Position numbers and translations under genes: made by a program. From CAYYBZ01 sp964470285 [NCBI: uncultured Oligoflexia bacterium] (lineage in GTDB: Bacteria; Bdellovibrionota_G; CAYYBZ01): 5,608 bases of DNA. A model generated the notes under the pieces. The model was not told the origin of the DNA. It worked only from the letters and a program-made list of their open reading frames with translations, and did no database searches. Shown here piece after piece: positions 1 to 5,608 of this stretch. Position 1 is the stretch's first letter. The number at the start of each line of letters is the position of its first letter. The stretch is from assembly GCA_964470285.1 (NCBI GenBank), contig CAYYBZ010000154.1, positions 1 through 5,608 on the forward strand. Direction: 5' to 3'.

Positions 1-2262
1 AAATATATAAATGATTCTGCTAAAAACACTTATGGCAGAAAAATAATAACAAAACAGAACGCTGGCAGAATCAATATTTCACCATCGTTAAGTCCCGATG
101 GAAAATATGTGGCATTCTTCTCGGAAAAAGATGTTTTTACATTGGATTTATACCTGGCCAGTGCTGAGACAGGAAAAATAATAAAGAAATTGTCCAGTAT
201 AACCCGGAATCACGAGATAGATGATTTCAGTTTTATGGAATCGGGTGGTACATGGTCTCCTGACAGTGAAAAATTTGCATTCGTGATATTTAGCAAAGGA
301 AAAAACAAACTTGCGATTGTGGATGTGGAAAAAGCAAAAATCACAAAAGAAATTGAAATAAATGGAATTAGTTCTTTTTCAAACCCTGAGTGGTCGCCCG
401 ATGGAAGATATATGGCGTTAAGTGGCCTGGTCAAAGGTATAGGGGATCTATATTTATACGATTTAATTACAAATAATGTACAGAGGTTAACCTATGATAT
501 ATATTCAAATATACATCCTTCCTGGTCGCCTGACGGAAACTACATTGTATATGCTACCGAAACAACCGGTAACCGAAAAGGAGCCAAAAAATACAATTTC
601 GATATTTGTATATTTGATTTACACAACCAATCAACAGAAGTTCTGGATATTTTCCGGGGGGCTGACAACCTGAACCCCAGGTTTGCACCCGATGGTAAAT
701 CTATATACTTTTTATCGAACGCTGATGGCTTCAGGAATTTGTATTTATACAACCTGGGTACAAAACAATTGCAAAGGCTGACAATGTGCCCGACAGGCAT
801 TAGCGGCATCACCCCATTTTCGCCGGCAATCACAACATCAAAAGACCTGGACTTGATGGCATATACTTTATACAATAACAATAATTATGAAATAATAACA
901 GCTACATCAAATGATTTTTCTCCTGTAAATATTAATAAAGACAGTATAAACTTTAAACCTGGAATACTGCCGCCAATGAAACATCTTACCGCGAATAATA
1001 CTGTAGATTCTTCATTAAATAACAGACAGGAATTAACGATTGTAATACCTGCTGATTCTTTAAAAAAAGTACCTTACCGGCCTAAATTCAAATTAGATTA
1101 TATCTCTAACCAAGCGGGGATAGGTGTTTCAACCAATAGGTATTCAACAAATAATATGGCAGGAAGCATAAGTATGATTTTTAGCGATATGGTTGGAAAT
1201 AATCAACTTTTTTCATCACTGGCATTAAATGGAGAAATATATGATTTCGGCGGACAAGTTGCTTACATTAACCAGAAAAAGAAATTGAAATGGGGTACAA
1301 CGGCATCGCATATTCCATACCGATTTGGTGACATGTTCTTTACCACGGATACTATACAATTAAATAATGAGGATTATGTAGCAAATAACCTGGTAGTGGA
1401 TTATATCAGAATGTTTGAAGATAACATATCCTTATTTGCATACTACCCATTATCTCAGACAAGAAGATTTGAAGCCGGAATTTCTTCTTCCTGGTACTAT
1501 TACAGGTTTGACAGATACAATAATTATTTTGATAATTATGGTTTTAAATTGGGTGTAAAAAAAGAAAAACTTGAAGCTCCCGAGGGGAACAACTATCAAA
1601 AAATTGACCTGGCGTATGTTGAAGATAATTCTTATTCTGGAATGACAGCGCCCATGCGGGGGTATCGATCCAGGTACCAACTGGAAAAATATTCTGGAGC
1701 TGTAGATTTTTATACTGCCCTTTTTGACTTCAGAAAATATTTTTTCATTAAACCGGTTTCACTTGCCTTCCGGTTTTTTCATTATGGAAGATACGGAAAA
1801 GGTTCTGAAACAGGGCTCGTATCGCCACTTTATATAGGTTATCCCTGGCTAATAAGAGGATACGAGAATGTGGCTTTTTATAATGATATTCAAAGTAATT
1901 ATATAGGTCAAGAGTCATATAATATATCAAATTTAAGCGGTTCAAAAATGATTATTGCAAACGCGGAACTAAGATTGCCGGTATCCGGACCGGAAGCTCT
2001 TTCATTGATCAGTTCAAAATGGTTCCTTATTGATTTAAATATCTTCTTTGACAGCGGCTTGGCATGGAATTCAGGAGAAGAAATAAGCCTAAACTGGAAG
2101 CCTTCTTCATTTGTTGAAAGAATTCCGGTTTACAGTAGCGGTTTATCCCTGCGTATTAATTTGTTCGGCTCATTGATTGTTGAACCATATTATGCATTTC
2201 CATTCCAGAATGGCGGATGGACAAATGGCTTTTTCGGAATAAACCTTGTTCCCGGATGGTAA
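1..2262 (+). CDS. TolB-like propeller / Omp85-type outer-membrane barrel fusion protein (5' partial)
   Basis: The frame is open from base 1, so the true start lies left of the window; 753 residues are visible before TAA at 2260-2262. The GTG at 109 is not the start, because it falls inside a PD40 repeat. Numbering from base 1, PD40/TolB-type propeller motifs occur near residues 31 (SPDGK), 85 (WSPDSEK), 131 (WSPDGR), 175 (WSPDGN) and 228 (FAPDGK). After a linker, residues from about 358 read as beta-barrel strands rich in alternating aromatics. They include a SDMVGN segment, the Omp85 loop-6-like motif LIRGYE (617-622), the strand ANAELRLP (about 653), FFDSGLAW (about 682) and a C-terminal Trp, as expected for an outer-membrane signal. 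Family knowledge: Omp85 barrels insert or translocate proteins or lipids, and TolB-like propellers are periplasmic interaction modules. The substrate is unknown. Any signal peptide or further N-terminal domain is outside the window. It converges with the minus-strand operon. Confidence 0.88.
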   Translation, partial: KYINDSAKNTYGRKIITKQNAGRINISPSLSPDGKYVAFFSEKDVFTLDLYLASAETGKIIKKLSSITRNHEIDDFSFMESGGTWSPDSEKFAFVIFSKGKNKLAIVDVEKAKITKEIEINGISSFSNPEWSPDGRYMALSGLVKGIGDLYLYDLITNNVQRLTYDIYSNIHPSWSPDGNYIVYATETTGNRKGAKKYNFDICIFDLHNQSTEVLDIFRGADNLNPRFAPDGKSIYFLSNADGFRNLYLYNLGTKQLQRLTMCPTGISGITPFSPAITTSKDLDLMAYTLYNNNNYEIITATSNDFSPVNINKDSINFKPGILPPMKHLTANNTVDSSLNNRQELTIVIPADSLKKVPYRPKFKLDYISNQAGIGVSTNRYSTNNMAGSISMIFSDMVGNNQLFSSLALNGEIYDFGGQVAYINQKKKLKWGTTASHIPYRFGDMFFTTDTIQLNNEDYVANNLVVDYIRMFEDNISLFAYYPLSQTRRFEAGISSSWYYYRFDRYNNYFDNYGFKLGVKKEKLEAPEGNNYQKIDLAYVEDNSYSGMTAPMRGYRSRYQLEKYSGAVDFYTALFDFRKYFFIKPVSLAFRFFHYGRYGKGSETGLVSPLYIGYPWLIRGYENVAFYNDIQSNYIGQESYNISNLSGSKMIIANAELRLPVSGPEALSLISSKWFLIDLNIFFDSGLAWNSGEEISLNWKPSSFVERIPVYSSGLSLRINLFGSLIVEPYYAFPFQNGGWTNGFFGINLVPGW

Positions 2263-2321
2263 TAGGATTTATATCTGGCGTATAGGAAGGATAGCATAAA
2301 ACAGTATGGAAGGTTACAATT

Positions 2322-2357
2322 AGCAGTACCAACCAGACGGTGTAATAATGGACTGCT
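2322..2357. other. Imperfect hairpin in the convergent gap
   Basis: AGCAGT at 2322-2327 pairs with ACTGCT at 2352-2357. With a one-base bulge the stem extends by two G-C pairs (CC at 2329-2330, GG at 2350-2351). It sits between the stop codons of two convergent genes, so a bidirectional transcription stop is possible. Neither strand has a clear U-tract directly after the stem, so it is not called an intrinsic terminator. The rest of the 116-bp gap shows nothing recognisable. Confidence 0.3.
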
Positions 2358-2378
2358 TCAAAAAAATGTTTTAATCAA

Positions 2379-2732
2379 TCATAGACCTAAGTACCTAAGA
2401 AAACTTTGTTGGACTTGGTAAGCATCCTTGTTGGTTTCATCAAAACTCAGGATGACTAAACCACAGGCAAGTTCCGATAACCTCCAGGTACTGGAAATCC
2501 CCATTACATCTGATCTGTATATTCGTTTGAAATGCAGATGGACCGGCAACCCTGTAAGTCTCATAATGGCAATTGCCTTACGGATTGAATCATCAATATT
2601 GCATTTTTCGGCATGTAAATAGGATTGCAACAACTCGCTGGCATAATACCTGTAACGCAAATCGTTCATCCTGCCAAGGAATAATTCGATAGCAGGATTC
2701 AGTTGGTTGTATTGGTTATATCGTGCTATCAT
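2379..2732 (-). CDS. Small protein, possible DinD/BRO-N-like domain, downstream of J-protein
   Basis: The gene encodes 117 residues from ATG at 2732-2730 to TGA at 2381-2379. The frame is open further upstream to 2861, but that part overlaps the J-protein gene. The ATG ten bases after the J-protein stop is therefore the sensible start, with only a weak AAAG upstream. No signal peptide or membrane segment is visible and the protein looks mostly helical. It is not recognised with certainty. Residues 47-117 follow the order KA (52-53), G (61), HF (67-68), WRLSELACGLVIL (83-95), then Q (109) and an aromatic-rich end. From memory this resembles the HF...LSRYACYLVV...GQTYF pattern of E. coli DinD and of BRO-N-type phage antirepressor domains. 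CbpM, the MerR-like modulator usually encoded after cbpA, does not match. The spacing makes co-transcription with the J-protein almost certain. Function is unknown; a role with the chaperone or in stress or DNA damage is inference only. Confidence 0.72.
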   Translation of the reverse strand: MIARYNQYNQLNPAIELFLGRMNDLRYRYYASELLQSYLHAEKCNIDDSIRKAIAIMRLTGLPVHLHFKRIYRSDVMGISSTWRLSELACGLVILSFDETNKDAYQVQQSFLRYLGL

Positions 2733-2742
2733 AAAATAATCT

Positions 2743-3711
2743 TTAATTTTTAATGTAATTATTTTTACTATGCAACGCTTTAAGTTTTCTAAACAAGTCC
2801 AATTCTTCTTCAGAAAGGTTTCGGGGAATTGAAACACTAAGCTGAACAAACAGGTCACCAAAATTACCAGGCTTGCTAAACAAAGGCATACCCTTTCCTT
2901 TCAACCTGAGTTTAGTTCCTGGTTGCGAACCTTTGGGCACATTCAAACTTAGCTTACTGGCAAGTGTGTTTACTTCAATTTTACCACCAAGAACAGCAGT
3001 GTATAAATCCACGTGTGTCTTGTATATCAAATCGTTCCCCTGCAATTCATATCTACTGTCCGGAATAATTTTCAGTTTAATATAAATATCTCCGGGAGTT
3101 CCACCATTGTAAGCTTGTCCGCCTTTTCCTTTTATTCTTAATTCCTGACCATCATGAACCCCGGGTTTTATGGTTGTCTTTAGTTTTTGTCCATTAACAT
3201 TTATGATACGCGTAGTGCCGGAATAAGCTTCGGCAAGGCTTATTTCCATTTCGGCCTGGTAATCTTCTCCTCTTTGTGAAGCAGCTCTGCTGTTAAACCC
3301 ACTAAACCTATCCGACATTCTTCCGCCTTTCATGCCGCCCATGTCTCCAAAGAAAGCATTAAAGAAGTCGGAGAAATCATTTTCTCCTCCACCAAAGATA
3401 TCTCCAATATCACCATCATAATAGAAAGAGCCACCATTGGACTGTGAGAAATCATAACCACCGGCTCCGGGACCAGTATTTTGATACTGATTCCAGTTGG
3501 CACCCAGCTGGTCGTACTTTTGCCTCTTTTCAGGGTCTTTTAACACTTCGTAAGCTTCTCCAATTTCTTTAAAGCGATCTTCTGCCTGCTTATCACCCTT
3601 GTTTTTGTCGGGGTGATATTTCACAGCAAGTTTCCTGTAGGCTTTTTTTATCTCATCCTGACTGGCACTTTTCGATACTCCTAGTATGCTGTAGTAATCT
3701 TTGTATTCCAT
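2743..3711 (-). CDS. cbpA: Class B J-domain co-chaperone (CbpA/DnaJ-like)
   Basis: This 322-residue protein begins with a J-domain (about 4-70) carrying the HPD motif at 33-35, which stimulates the ATPase of the Hsp70 DnaK. A Gly/Phe-rich linker follows (about 78-140, with FGGG, FFGDMGG and similar). Two substrate-binding beta domains come next (about 150-215 and 222-296), with the conserved stretches [17 protein letters not shown] and [14 protein letters not shown] short C-terminal helix (about 299-314) is the probable dimerisation segment. The four CxxCxGxG zinc-binding repeats of true DnaJ are absent, so this is a class B, CbpA-type protein of normal length acting in the cytoplasm. The ATG is preceded by an A/G-rich stretch (AAGGGATAAGAA). 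The stop lies ten bases before the next gene, forming a two-gene operon. No CIRCE element or confident promoter was found upstream; the symbol follows domain type rather than proven orthology. Confidence 0.95.
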   Translation of the reverse strand: MEYKDYYSILGVSKSASQDEIKKAYRKLAVKYHPDKNKGDKQAEDRFKEIGEAYEVLKDPEKRQKYDQLGANWNQYQNTGPGAGGYDFSQSNGGSFYYDGDIGDIFGGGENDFSDFFNAFFGDMGGMKGGRMSDRFSGFNSRAASQRGEDYQAEMEISLAEAYSGTTRIINVNGQKLKTTIKPGVHDGQELRIKGKGGQAYNGGTPGDIYIKLKIIPDSRYELQGNDLIYKTHVDLYTAVLGGKIEVNTLASKLSLNVPKGSQPGTKLRLKGKGMPLFSKPGNFGDLFVQLSVSIPRNLSEEELDLFRKLKALHSKNNYIKN

Positions 3712-3820
3712 TTCTTATCCCTTAAACTAATTCAAAATCAATTTAAATTTTTTATTATGCTTCTTCACACAGGAAGCCCGATAAAGCTTTATTCGCTATA
3801 TTTTTTATTATCCGAATTCC

Positions 3821-3833
3821 GGTACTATGTACC
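3821..3833. repeat. Short inverted repeat GGTAC-TAT-GTACC
   Basis: Perfect 5-bp arms are separated by 3 bp, about 110 bp upstream of the J-protein start. It could be part of an operator, but arms this short can arise by chance. Confidence 0.3.
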
Positions 3834-3839
3834 TTCAGC

Positions 3840-3851
3840 CAGTTTAAACTG
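3840..3851. promoter_or_regulatory. 12-bp perfect palindrome CAGTTTAAACTG
   Basis: A perfect 12-bp palindrome lies about 130 bp upstream of the J-protein start codon. This size and symmetry would suit a dimeric regulator, but no regulator is identified and the flanking bases do not extend the symmetry. It is a candidate operator only. Confidence 0.3.
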
Positions 3852-3871
3852 AATTATCATTGATTTTATAC

Positions 3872-3916
3872 TATTCGGATAGGATATCAGGGAAGTTTCC
3901 TTTCTGATTCCGAATA
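3872..3916. other. Imperfect three-step hairpin
   Basis: The outer arms TATTCGGA (3872-3879) and TCCGAATA (3909-3916) are perfectly complementary over 8 bp. The middle arms ATCAG (3886-3890) and CTGAT (3904-3908) add 5 bp. The tip GGA/TCC closes over a 4-base loop. Internal bulges are 6 and 3 bases. It lies about 160 bp upstream of the J-protein gene and could be a leader structure or DNA operator. There is no adjacent U-tract, so it is not a terminator. Confidence 0.5.
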
Positions 3917-3926
3917 CAGAGGTAAA

Positions 3927-3965
3927 ATGTTTACAGGAATCTGAACAGCGTCCTGTAAGAAACAT
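3927..3965. other. Second hairpin, 8-bp perfect stem with bulged extension
   Basis: TTACAGGA (3931-3938) and TCCTGTAA (3951-3958) form a perfect 8-bp stem around a 12-base loop. Alternatively, ATGTTTACAGGA (3927-3938) pairs with 3951-3956 and AAACAT (3960-3965) around a 3-base bulge, giving 12 pairs. It lies only 10 bp from the preceding hairpin, so the two may form one structured element. Strand and function are not determined. Confidence 0.5.
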
Positions 3966-4133
3966 GATAAAATAAATACAATATGTCAAATCCCTGTTTA
4001 ACATACATCAAATACTTTATAATGTTCTTATTAAAATTCAATGGACTAATTTTTCAATTTAACCACAACAAATTATAAACCATTTTTTAATCGTTATCAA
4101 ATAATGTCAAAATGTCGTGAATCATCTCTTTAA

Positions 4134-4166
4134 CAGGGAATCTGACTGTAAATTTGACTTTCCCTG
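4134..4166. other. Hairpin CAGGGAA / TTCCCTG
   Basis: Perfect 7-bp arms at 4134-4140 and 4160-4166 enclose a 19-base loop. The left arm can also pair over a longer distance: TCCCTGTT at 3991-3998 is complementary to AACAGGGA at 4132-4139. The two pairings are mutually exclusive. There is no U-tract, so a terminator is not supported. Confidence 0.4.
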
Positions 4167-4346
4167 CGACCAAACGCTACAAGGCATCCAGCTAAATAAT
4201 CGAAACGCATTTCTCTGCCCAACATCATGAGATGCCAGTTCTAACGCATCCATAATCAACATCCCAAATTCAACCCGTAAGCATAAAACCCGGGGTGCAA
4301 CGTCTGTAAACCAGCATCACTGATCAACTCCAGACATCCAGAATGA

Positions 4347-4487
4347 ATGTAAACCTGCCTCGAATTAATTCTCGTTCAATTAGTTCCTTTTCCGTCTAAT
4401 ATTTACATCTGCCTCGAATCAGTTCCCGTACAATTAGTTCCTTTTCTATACTATTTACTCTACCTCAAATCAATCCCCGTTCACCGT
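4347..4487. repeat. Imperfect tandem repeat, about 54-bp unit, 2.5 copies
   Basis: Unit 1 (4347-4400), unit 2 (4401-4452) and a partial unit 3 (4453 to about 4487) share the core CTGCCTCGAAT, which becomes CTACCTCAAAT in unit 3. The core sits at 4355, 4409 and 4460. A 16-base identical block, CAATTAGTTCCTTTTC, occurs at 4377-4392 and 4431-4446, exactly 54 bp apart. Unit 3 loses that block and runs into CCGTTCACCGT. The array is pyrimidine-rich on the plus strand and ends about 30 bp before the promoter of the next gene. It may bind a protein or be a decayed intergenic repeat. Too few copies, no spacers and no cas genes rule out CRISPR. Confidence 0.75.
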
Positions 4488-4515
4488 AAAAAACAGGTCA
4501 TTCACCGTTTTTCTT

Positions 4516-4546
4516 TTTGAAAACTGCCGTACCGGAAATATTTTTG
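4516..4546 (+). promoter_or_regulatory. Bacteroidota-type promoter for the ASCH-like gene
   Basis: TTTG at 4516-4519 and TATTTTTG at 4539-4546 are separated by 19 bp. This matches the established Bacteroidota consensus of TTTG (-33), 19-21 bp, TAnnTTTG (-7). Transcription would begin near 4552, leaving a leader of about 70 bases before ATG 4625. It probably serves the hydrolase gene as well. Confidence 0.6.
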
Positions 4547-4624
4547 CTGTAAAGGAAAGAGATTCTACAATATTTAATCGTGTTCAAGAAGATCGAATGA
4601 TGAGCATAAACCAAAAATTAAAAT

Positions 4625-5050
4625 ATGGACCATGTAGTTTATCTTGACGCAAAGTCAAATGAGTTTGAGAAGCTTCTTGATGGAAGTAAATCGATGATTA
4701 TCAGAGGTGCCACGGGCAGAAAACTTCCCTATGGAAGAGTAAACAAAGGGGATGTTTTGTATTTTATCAACAACAACGCCGAAGGGGTTGTGAAGGCGAA
4801 GGCACTTGTTGCTTCAGTGTATAATTCAGAGAAAATGAATATTGAAGAATCTGTCGCATTGGTCAAAGAGAATCAGAACAAGCTACTCTTGTCGGATAAG
4901 CAATTTCAAAAATGGGCCGGGAAAAGGTATTTGGTTTTAATAGAAGTCTCTGAATTTATTGAAGTAGAACGTTTTCCGATAGATAAAAGCAGGTATGGAA
5001 ACATGGATGACTGGTTGCCTGTTGAAAATATCGAAAGTGTGAAGATCTAA
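4625..5050 (+). CDS. ASCH/PUA-like domain protein, 141 aa
   Basis: This small soluble protein has no signal peptide or membrane segment. Residues about 3-66 follow an ASCH/PUA-like layout: VVYLD strand, a helix ending in a LLDGSKSMIIRG segment, a basic loop GRKLPYGRV, the turn KGDVLYFI (41-48) and the strand EGVVKAKALVASV (53-65). After a helical insertion, residues 101-116 (RYLVLIEVSEFIEVER) and the ending YGNMDDWLPVENI complete the fold. The family is known for nucleic-acid or modified-base binding in the barrel cleft, often in RNA-related roles. Neither a ligand nor enzymatic activity can be assigned here. The ATG at 4625 is preceded by an A-rich stretch without a clear Shine-Dalgarno, which is usual in Bacteroidota. 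A phylum-type promoter lies about 80 bp upstream, and the hydrolase gene follows after 35 bp, so co-transcription is plausible. The domain call rests on pattern recognition, not a search. Confidence 0.75.
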   Translation: MDHVVYLDAKSNEFEKLLDGSKSMIIRGATGRKLPYGRVNKGDVLYFINNNAEGVVKAKALVASVYNSEKMNIEESVALVKENQNKLLLSDKQFQKWAGKRYLVLIEVSEFIEVERFPIDKSRYGNMDDWLPVENIESVKI

Positions 5051-5085
5051 AGCTGTCTATGAGAAATAAATAATATTAAGAAAAA

Positions 5086-5608
5086 ATGAAAAGAAAAATT
5101 CTAAAAGCATTCCTATACTTTTTAGGAATGATCGCTTTAATGTTCGTTGTCCTGGTAATTACACTTTGGGTGAAGAGTCCGGGGGAAACGCAGGCTATAG
5201 TGGATTCGGAGGTGAATCCGCTGGAAAACAGTATTACGTTGATTGAGAAAGTGACTCTCGGGGGACAGGAGCAGTACATCATTATTCGGGGAGCAGACAA
5301 AACCAAACCGGTGATGCTATTTCTGCATGGCGGACCGGGAAGTCCGGAAGCAGCCTTTATAAAGCATTACAACCCTGAAATTGAGCATGACTATGTGATG
5401 GTTTACTGGGAGCAACGGGGAGCTGGAAAATCCTACTCGAAAAGTATTCCCTCCGAGACTATGAACCTTCAGCAGATGATTGCCGATACCCGTGAACTAA
5501 GCGAATACCTTACAACCCGGTTTAATTGCGAAAAAATATTTCTGATGGGACACTCGTGGGGCTCACTGCTGGGAATGCTTACGGCACATACATACCCCGA
5601 ACTCTACC
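5086..5608 (+). CDS. Membrane-anchored alpha/beta hydrolase, proline iminopeptidase-like (S33), 3' partial
   Basis: The frame starts at ATG 5086 after an A-rich AAGAAAAA stretch and is open to the window edge, giving 174 residues. The N-terminus has a basic MKRK followed by a hydrophobic segment (about 7-28). This suggests an inner-membrane anchor or uncleaved signal, with the catalytic domain outside the cytoplasm. Hydrolase motifs appear in the right order: VMLFLHGGPGSP with the oxyanion-hole HGGPG at 81-85, VYWEQRGAGKS (106-116, typical of S33 proline iminopeptidases), and the nucleophile elbow GHSWGS with Ser157. The catalytic Asp and His, the cap domain and the stop lie beyond the edge. 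Roughly the first half is present, taking 310-350 residues as usual for the family. Whether it is a true aminopeptidase or another esterase cannot be decided. It lies 35 bp after the ASCH-like gene with no obvious promoter of its own. Confidence 0.9.
   Translation, partial: MKRKILKAFLYFLGMIALMFVVLVITLWVKSPGETQAIVDSEVNPLENSITLIEKVTLGGQEQYIIIRGADKTKPVMLFLHGGPGSPEAAFIKHYNPEIEHDYVMVYWEQRGAGKSYSKSIPSETMNLQQMIADTRELSEYLTTRFNCEKIFLMGHSWGSLLGMLTAHTYPELY

Larger units (their letters stand above)
3712..4624. other. 913-bp divergent intergenic region, structured and repeat-bearing
   Basis: This region separates the minus-strand J-protein operon from the plus-strand ASCH/hydrolase pair. Bases 3712-3800 are AT-rich and otherwise plain. 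Bases 3809-3965 contain small palindromes and two imperfect hairpins. Bases 3966-4130 are AT-rich with nothing clear. Bases 4122-4345 form a more GC-rich, pyrimidine-biased tract. Bases 4347-4487 hold an imperfect tandem repeat. Bases 4516-4624 are the promoter and leader of the ASCH gene. No open frame of more than about 45 codons with convincing coding character was found on either strand. The right half could be a small noncoding RNA, a dispersed intergenic repeat or decayed sequence. Confidence 0.7.

Noticed and set aside
210-1945. Four minus-strand open frames (210-434, 540-881, 1450-1680, 1748-1945)
   Set aside because: All lie opposite the propeller/barrel gene, whose frame has clear family motifs throughout; these are shadows.
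2428-2622. A 64-codon open frame on the plus strand
   Set aside because: It lies antisense inside the small gene downstream of the J-protein and has no recognisable protein pattern; a shadow frame.
2733-2861. Upstream extension of the small minus-strand gene to an ATG at 2861
   Set aside because: It would overlap the J-protein end by about 120 bases out of frame; the ATG at 2732 gives a normal 10-base operon gap.
2873-3085. A 70-codon open frame on the plus strand
   Set aside because: It is antisense to the conserved C-terminal domains of the J-protein, which clearly code on the minus strand.
3712-3840. CIRCE/HrcA heat-shock operator or Bacteroidota promoter upstream of the J-protein
   Set aside because: No TTAGCACTC...GAGTGCTAA pair and no TAnnTTTG match on the minus strand in this stretch.
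4149-4156. TAAATTTG, a match to the -7 promoter element on the plus strand
   Set aside because: There is no TTTG at the required distance upstream and it is about 470 bp from the next gene, so it is probably chance.
4347-4487. CRISPR array
   Set aside because: Copies are tandem and imperfect without unique spacers of constant length, only 2.5 units exist, and no cas gene is nearby.
4122-4490. Integron attC array
   Set aside because: No paired RYYYAAC/GTTRRRY boxes with the expected symmetric arrangement were found, and there is no integrase.
5076-5306. A 76-codon minus-strand open frame
   Set aside because: It is antisense to the start of the alpha/beta hydrolase, whose motifs establish the plus-strand frame.

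Overview
The window looks like chromosomal DNA from a member of the Bacteroidota, probably Bacteroidales- or Marinilabiliales-like. This is inferred from three things: the AT-rich composition, a TolB-propeller/Omp85-barrel fusion protein of a kind typical of this phylum, and a promoter matching the phylum-specific pattern (TTTG, 19 bp, TAnnTTTG). No rRNA, tRNA, insertion sequence, CRISPR array or phage structural gene was seen.

Layout. Positions 1-2262 (+) hold the 3' part of a large outer-membrane gene: a periplasmic PD40/TolB-like propeller followed by an Omp85-type beta-barrel. The gene is cut at its 5' end by the window edge. A 116-bp convergent gap follows, with one imperfect hairpin. 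A two-gene minus-strand unit lies at 3711-2379. Its first gene encodes a class B (CbpA-like) J-domain co-chaperone. Ten bases later begins a 117-residue protein that is not the usual partner CbpM but has a pattern reminiscent of the DinD/BRO-N fold. Positions 3712-4624 are a 913-bp divergent intergenic region. It contains several hairpins, a repeated TATCCGAAT motif, a relatively GC-rich tract with short open frames on both strands, and 2.5 imperfect copies of a ~54-bp tandem repeat. A good Bacteroidota-type promoter at its right end drives the next genes. Positions 4625-5050 (+) encode a small ASCH/PUA-like protein. From 5086 a membrane-anchored S33-type alpha/beta hydrolase runs off the right edge.

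How the genes work together. The J-protein and the small downstream protein are almost certainly co-transcribed and may act together in Hsp70 chaperoning or a stress response (inference). The ASCH-like gene and the hydrolase are close enough (35 bp) to share the promoter at 4516-4546, though no biochemical link is evident. The left-hand Omp85 gene is independent and convergent.

The most unusual parts are the structured, repeat-bearing intergenic region and the DinD-like protein paired with a J-protein. Neither proves a new system from sequence alone.
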